Source: Emmonsiellopsis sp. PD_33 (Eukaryota; Ascomycota; Eurotiomycetes; Onygenales; Ajellomycetaceae). Taken from it: 64,000 nucleotides of DNA. Position 1 is the stretch's first letter, and each line of letters begins with the position of its first letter. The position numbers and the translations under genes are program-made. Of this stretch, positions 59,481-64,000 are shown piece by piece. The DNA is taken from the NCBI GenBank assembly GCA_032988165.1, contig JANTQF010000023.1:153192-217191 (forward strand), read 5' to 3'. The notes below the pieces were generated by a model that saw only the letters and a program-made list of their open reading frames with translations, was not told the origin of the DNA and made no database searches.

Positions 59481-61398
59481 CCCCCTTATCGGGTTAGGCT
59501 AACCCTAATTAGACCCTCCTCAACCTCCATTTTCAACTTCAGCAAAGCCTAGGACAATCACGGCGAATGAAGCCGCCGCTTCGGTATATAATCTGTACCA
59601 ATTCTTGGTGCCAGTTGACCTTGCATGAGCATGGTGATCTGAAATTTTGATGCTGCAGCACTGCCTGGGCGGCCAATCCTCATCCTGGGCTCACTGGGCT
59701 GAAGATGTGATACACTTTGACTGGCTGGCATTTATATCTTCAATTTCCCAGAGTCAGCCTATGATAGAGATCGAAACCACTATTCTATCTGCACCCAGAC
59801 GTAAGTGCGGGACATGAGGAAGAGAGACAAGCTTAAAATGGACAGCGAAACACGGGTTGGAAAAAAGAAAGGAAAATAGCAAAATCTGAAGAGACAAGAT
59901 CTGAGGAGAAAGATCATATCAATCAACCAGTGAATGACAAAAATCCGAGTCCAACTGAAACGCCCACCACCTATCCAGCAAATAGGAACCAAACACTCAA
60001 GAATACCAGACAAGGCGCAGGCAGCAAAATCAAGCTAGCACGCAGAACCAAACTCAATACAGGGTACACATCACAGAGGGGATATTGTAGCATCGTGCTG
60101 GCAGAATCTATGGCTGTATGCACAAGTACTCCGTACCTGCACCATAAAGGGGTGCCCACCAGGATTTGTCCCGGCAACCCCAGCGTCAACTAGGGTTTTG
60201 GTCCAAGGCGGGCCCGAGATGGTTTGTTGCTGAACTTTGGCTGGTCACCGCCATTCATCTCCCTCTCCATCTCGTCGAGCATCTCTCCTATGAAATTGAA
60301 ATCCCATCGGGGGCTGCGCTTTCAACTCTCTCTGCTTTCTTCTTCACTTCTTCCTCTTGTTGTCTCCGTCTCTCATCGGTTTTCTTTTCTTCTTCCGCCT
60401 GGCATGCTTTTTCTTCTCGCATTTTTTCAACATCTCGCAAAAGTTGTCCGCCCTCGTCTTTGCATCTGTGGTGGTCGATGAAGAACATCCTCCTGCCTTC
60501 ATCAACCAAGAGTCAACCTCGTACCGGCCCTATACTCTCTTAACCCTCTCATACTTGCAGCCAAAGCAGTATCATTTGCCCTTGTTTTTCAGGAGCTCCC
60601 ATGCACTTCGCACCTGTGGAAAACATCGCATCAGCTCGTTTCTATATAGGTTATTCCCAGGCCAAACTTCAAGGCCAAAACAACTAACCCTCTGGAACGA
60701 CCCCGTCGATATCTCGGGATTTTTGTCCTATAACCAATCTCGCCCATTCCGGGTTCCCAATGCTCATATATCGAACGATTGGAACGGAAATGCGGAGGCT
60801 GCCGTTTCTGAGGATGACTTTTGTCTCCGACAGTGACTTTGCAACTTCTGCTAGCAGAGGTGGCATGGTAAGGGAGGGTGGTTTATAATATTTTATTTGG
60901 GGTTGAACTCAGCCGTCCCAAGTAGTTACTAGAAAGTTGTAAGTAAATATGTTAAGTTTGACCTAACTAGCTCACAAGCTCAATGTCATGACCTTTTCTA
61001 AATTTGAAGCAGGGGCTTGAACGATATTGCCAATTCCAGCTAATATAGCTGTGGTCCGAAGGCTCTTCCGATCGGGTATATAGGTGAGATGCCGATGCGA
61101 TCGTCTCTTCTACGGGAGGCCTGCTCGGGTTGCTTACCCAAAAGGGAAATAAGGAAATTGTGTAGGCGTAAGAGAGAGTGATCGGGGGCGGCACGAATTC
61201 TCACAATCCAGCACAACTGATAGTTAATAATTGCTTTAAAGAAATGTGAGAGTGTATCATATTTTATTTGTTATCCAAGCTTTGAATTTGAGGAAACCGA
61301 CATCGGCAACCCTGAGGCTGCCGAGCTACGCTGATATGAACAACCAATGTCATCGTAAAAAAATTCCCAAATCAACTCCCACAACCCAAGCATAACCT
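59481..61398. other. Intergenic region right of the island
   Basis: No secure gene. The part next to 61,398 is the 3' side of the D-amino-acid oxidase gene. A doubtful broken frame on the minus strand (60,288-60,866) is listed separately. Composition is normal, so the island edge is sharp. Confidence 0.5.
60288..60866 (-). pseudogene. Possible gene relic with basic/coiled C-terminus
   Basis: On the minus strand, ATG 60,866 opens a 60-residue frame ('MPPLLAEVAKSLSETKVIL' .. 'GNPEWARLVIGQKSRDIDG') ending at a GTTAGT donor-like site. After a CCACAG acceptor near 60,616, two frames look protein-like: one with 'YCFGCKYERVKRV' and a Cys/Lys-rich run but two stops, and one with a long Glu/Arg/Lys coiled-coil stretch ('AEEEKKTDERRRQQEEEVKK'). 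No single splice pattern makes a clean protein, so this may be a relic or chance. No family is recognised. Confidence 0.25.
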
Positions 61399-62754
61399 CT
61401 AAAGTCTAGATCGGACACCACAAGCCTCCTCGACTAAATCCACAGCAGCCTGCGCACATCCATACGAGGACTGATACCCCGCACCGCCAGCACCATAGTT
61501 ATGAACCACCCAAGTGCCTCCAATCCGCTCCTTTTCAATCCGGGTGCCTCCCTCACGAACGGGCCTTAGCCCGACCCCATGCCGGATAATATCCAGGTGC
61601 TCAATGCCCTTCCCACCCGTCAAAGCCGGACACAGCTTGACGGCGCGTTTCATGATTCGAATCGCCAGATTGGGGTCCGGCTGAGACTCCCAGTTCCCTA
61701 CCTGGTACGAGCCGCCGAGAATAGTGCCTCCACCAGCCGCCCTCGTCATCACGTAGCATGCCTCGTCACTCCCGTCGTCTGTGCCGGAAACATCCATCAT
61801 TTTCCCTGCATCGTTGCGCACGATCACAATCTGGCCGCGTGCGGGATATACAGCGCTGTCCTCCACGCCGCCCAGCTTTGAGGCCATCAGCCCCGTACAA
61901 TTCACCACCAGGTCGACATTCCCGCTTGGGTGGACGTCAGAAGAGGCGGCGTCGAGAACATGCTTGAAGATCCCTCGCTTGAAAATAACCCCGTTCGCTA
62001 GGCATTGCGAGACTAGCCAGGGGAGATATATGGCGGTGTTGATGCACACTGAGGTAAAGACTGTGGCTGCATCAAAGCCGGGACTGAGAGATTCCTTTGG
62101 AAGAGATCGGAACTGCAGATGGGTTTAATTTCATATGTGGAGTAAAGTTCCATTTGGGGGGGATGCTCACGTTGGGAACAATCTTGGAGAACCAGGGGTT
62201 AGGAGACAACAGCTCCGCGAACCAGGCGGCAGTCGCTGAGTCCTTGTCCTTTGTGCGTTTGTGAATTTCACACTCTGGCATGAGTGAAAGAAAGAATTAA
62301 CCCTTTTGCAAGGTCTACTAGTAACAAAAAATCATGGTCCAATTATTTACCTTGGAAATGTACACCCGCCTCCGGGTGGTTTTTCGCGAGGTTTGCTAGA
62401 GGGTGCCAGGTGTTCTTGTCCCATTCTGCGGCCTCGGTTCCGCCGAGCGAAACACTGATGTCGCGATTTAGAATACTGATAACTCATGAGATCTGGGGCA
62501 GTTGTTCTTGGCTGAACCTACGGCATGTAGTTGGCACCGGCCCATGGTGATGCGTATTCGATATCGTAGTCTCCGGGCATATGCTTTGCTGCAACCACGA
62601 TCTTGTAGCCGCTCTTCTTTGACAGGAGAAGAGCTGTTGTCAGCCCGGCAACCCCTGCACTACCGTAAGTTTAGAAAATGGATTGCCATAGGTATCGGGG
62701 GGGTATGTTGTGTGAGTAAACGTACCCGATCACCACAATGTTTTTCTGGGCCAT
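61399..62754 (-). CDS. D-amino-acid oxidase, peroxisomal, five exons
   Basis: An FAD flavoenzyme that oxidatively deaminates D-amino acids to 2-oxo acids, ammonia and hydrogen peroxide. Exons are 62754-62726, 62659-62522, 62475-62351, 62274-62171 and 62112-61399. The four introns are 66, 46, 76 and 58 nt, and all phases close to give 369 residues. The N-terminus reads 'MAQKNIVVIGAGVAGLTTA', a complete GxGxxG dinucleotide fold, which fixed the acceptor of intron 1 at the GTAG before TGCAGGGG. Substrate-site residues are visible as the Tyr of 'ACYVMT' (near 252) and the Arg of 'HGVGLRPVREGG' (near 315). The C-terminal FAD block 'HNYGAGGAGYQSSYG' follows. The last three residues, Ser-Arg-Leu, form a PTS1 peroxisomal signal. 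D-aspartate oxidase is the main alternative. Confidence 0.93.
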
Positions 62755-63481
62755 GGCGACGTTGAGTTATGCAGCTTGGACGGACGAAGTTGGAACGACA
62801 TCGGAGAGTGAAACGCAGAAGACTAAATACCTGGTTGAAAGTTAAAGTTAACTTAGTTAAACCCTCGCTAACATGCATGGACGACCCACCTAACTAACTC
62901 TACGCAGGGCAATGCGTTATCGGATAAGATAGATACTAGAGCAGTCCAAATATTTAAGAGTTGGCATCGCATCGGCGCCGAGCTGTTTGCTGTCATATGA
63001 TGTCAACTTGGGTTAGATAGAAAGCGAGATATGCCATCATGTTGCCATTTATCATTGCTCCGGCGTCCCTTGAGGTTGAGAATATAACTAGCCAGAGGAA
63101 ATAGGAGTCCGTTCCGATAACGAGCCACAGCAGCCAATTCTAGCAGCAATTAGTATCAAAGCAGAAATATGCCACAAAACCTCTCAGTCATTCAAAAAAA
63201 AAAAAAAAAAATAGTGGACGAATACTTCTTGTCATTAATTATAAAGGGAACAAAATACAGAAAAGGGATCTAGCATAGTTTAAAAGAGATAGAAAAAAAA
63301 AAAGAGACAAGAGTACCAAACACCTACATAGGTAACTATATAATCCAGCGCCTGGTTTCCCCCCTTTCGACTTAAAACTGCATAACGCCATTATTCATAC
63401 CCTACCCCCTAACCCCACTCCTCGCCCCAAAATACACCCCTATCCCTCAAACAAACCCTCCTCCCCTATCATCATCATATC
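62755..63481. other. Intergenic region between D-amino-acid oxidase and zinc transporter genes
   Basis: Contains the promoter of the oxidase gene and the 3' untranslated region of the zinc transporter gene, with poly-A tracts near 63,193-63,210 and 63,293-63,302. No gene is seen. Confidence 0.55.
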
Positions 63482-63865
63482 CTACCCACAACAAGTCAAC
63501 GCCTCACACCCACTCCGACAAACAATCTTACACATCGCATCCCTCCCCTCCTCCCTCCTCAACCTCAACCCAGCCACAGCCCCCCGCGCCTCCCCATTCC
63601 CACTTCCCACATCCTCCTCCGAATTCTCCACAACACTAACACTAACCCCCGAAGACGCCGACGCCGACGCCGCCGACGATGCCAGCTCCGGCTGCAGCGT
63701 TACCGAATGGATCCCATACGCGTGCAGACACTCGCCGATGCGCTGGGCGCGGGCCATGAAGTTTGCCAGGGATGAGTCGGAGGTGACGACGTGCGCGGAG
63801 GCGATGGCTTTGTTTTGGTTTAGGCGCCAGGCGTGCAGTTCGTGGATGGAGAGGATGCCGGGGAT
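63482..63865 (-). CDS. Cation diffusion facilitator zinc transporter (ZRC1/COT1-like), last exon only
   Basis: Partial. The acceptor CAACTAG at about 63,866-63,872 opens phase 0 into 'IPGILSIHELHAWRLNQNK', then 'AIASAHVVTSD' and 'GECLHAYGIHSVTLQPELA', the C-terminal cytosolic domain of CDF Zn2+/H+ antiporters of the vacuolar ZRC1/COT1 group. The His residues of 'HELHAW' belong to the metal-sensing dimer domain. After it comes an Ala/Ser-rich then acidic insertion of about 50 residues. The final Cys-rich tail ('DAMCKIVCRSGCEALTCCG') is typical of fungal ZRC1 proteins. The exon encodes 127 residues. The transmembrane part lies beyond the window. The preceding intron contains the poly-G tracts. 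Confidence 0.88.
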   Translation of the reverse strand: MPGILSIHELHAWRLNQNKAIASAHVVTSDSSLANFMARAQRIGECLHAYGIHSVTLQPELASSAASASASSGVSVSVVENSEEDVGSGNGEARGAVAGLRLRREEGRDAMCKIVCRSGCEALTCCG

Positions 63866-63919
63866 CTAGTTGGGGGTTAGTAATGAGGGGAGGAAAAAAA
63901 AAAGAAAAAGAAAAAAAAA

Positions 63920-63979
63920 GGGGGGGGGGGGGGGGGGGGGGGGGGGAAGGTTTTTAAAACTGGTTGGGGGGGGGGGGGG
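63920..63979. repeat. Two poly-G tracts (27 and 14 nt)
   Basis: An uninterrupted run of 27 G at 63,920-63,946, preceded by A-rich sequence, and a second of 14 G at 63,966-63,979. They lie in the intron of the zinc transporter gene. Tracts this long are assembly-prone. Confidence 0.9.
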
Positions 63980-64000
63980 TTTAGGCGGGGCGGGACGCTT

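Noticed and set aside
1..64000. CRISPR arrays, riboswitches, tRNA or rRNA genes
   Set aside because: None found on reading both strands, and the genome is eukaryotic. A tRNA missed by eye cannot be excluded without a tRNA scanner.

Overview
The window is nuclear DNA of a filamentous ascomycete, most likely a Eurotiomycete close to Aspergillus, Penicillium or Monascus. Genes have short GT-AG introns with CTAAC-type branch sites and sit between long, gene-free spacers. One 34 kb AT-rich block has the signature of repeat-induced point mutation (RIP): transitions, CpA changed to TpA, and many TAG/TAA stops. The inositol phosphorylceramide synthase is very close in sequence to Aspergillus AurA.

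Left gene block (1-25,073). In order: a BTB/POZ protein (minus, 1,372-2,582); inositol phosphorylceramide synthase aurA (minus, 4,891-6,233); a 5.2 kb spacer with a 76-bp stem-loop; a Jen1-type monocarboxylate/proton symporter (minus, 11,435-12,997); a secreted DUF1996 protein with four exons (minus, 15,522-16,836); a small single-pass membrane protein (minus, about 17,778-18,353); a NADAR-domain protein (plus, 19,946-20,591); and a DUF2306 multi-pass membrane protein (minus, 22,858-23,877). These are ordinary, unlinked housekeeping or metabolic genes. They are not a biosynthetic cluster.

AT-rich island (25,083-59,471). This is a nest of five mobile elements, each bounded by its own target-site duplication (TSD). 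(1) A Mutator-like element (MULE) with about 149-bp terminal inverted repeats (TIRs) and an 8-9 bp TSD, GCATCAAT. (2) Inside its transposase gene, hAT element H1 (27,393-58,928; TSD AGATCAGG/AGATTAGG). (3) Inside H1, a chromodomain Gypsy LTR retrotransposon (30,341-50,982; 174-bp LTRs; TSD CTTAT). (4) Inside the Gypsy, hAT element H2 (39,928-50,481; 10,554 bp; TSD ATAGTTAA). (5) Inside H2, a 440-bp non-autonomous hAT element H3 (43,315-43,754; TSD AGTGAGAT). H1 and H2 are copies of the same unusually large hAT element in opposite orientation. Each carries a hAT transposase plus two further gene types that I do not recognise: gene E/F with a lysine-rich, charged tail, and gene C/D with an acidic tail. 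Decay is heavier in the outer elements and lighter in the inner ones, which fits the order of insertion.

Right gene block (59,481-64,000). A 1.9 kb spacer holds only a doubtful broken reading frame. It is followed by a peroxisomal D-amino-acid oxidase (minus, five exons, C-terminal SRL) and the last exon of a cation-diffusion-facilitator zinc transporter that runs off the window behind a long poly-G tract.
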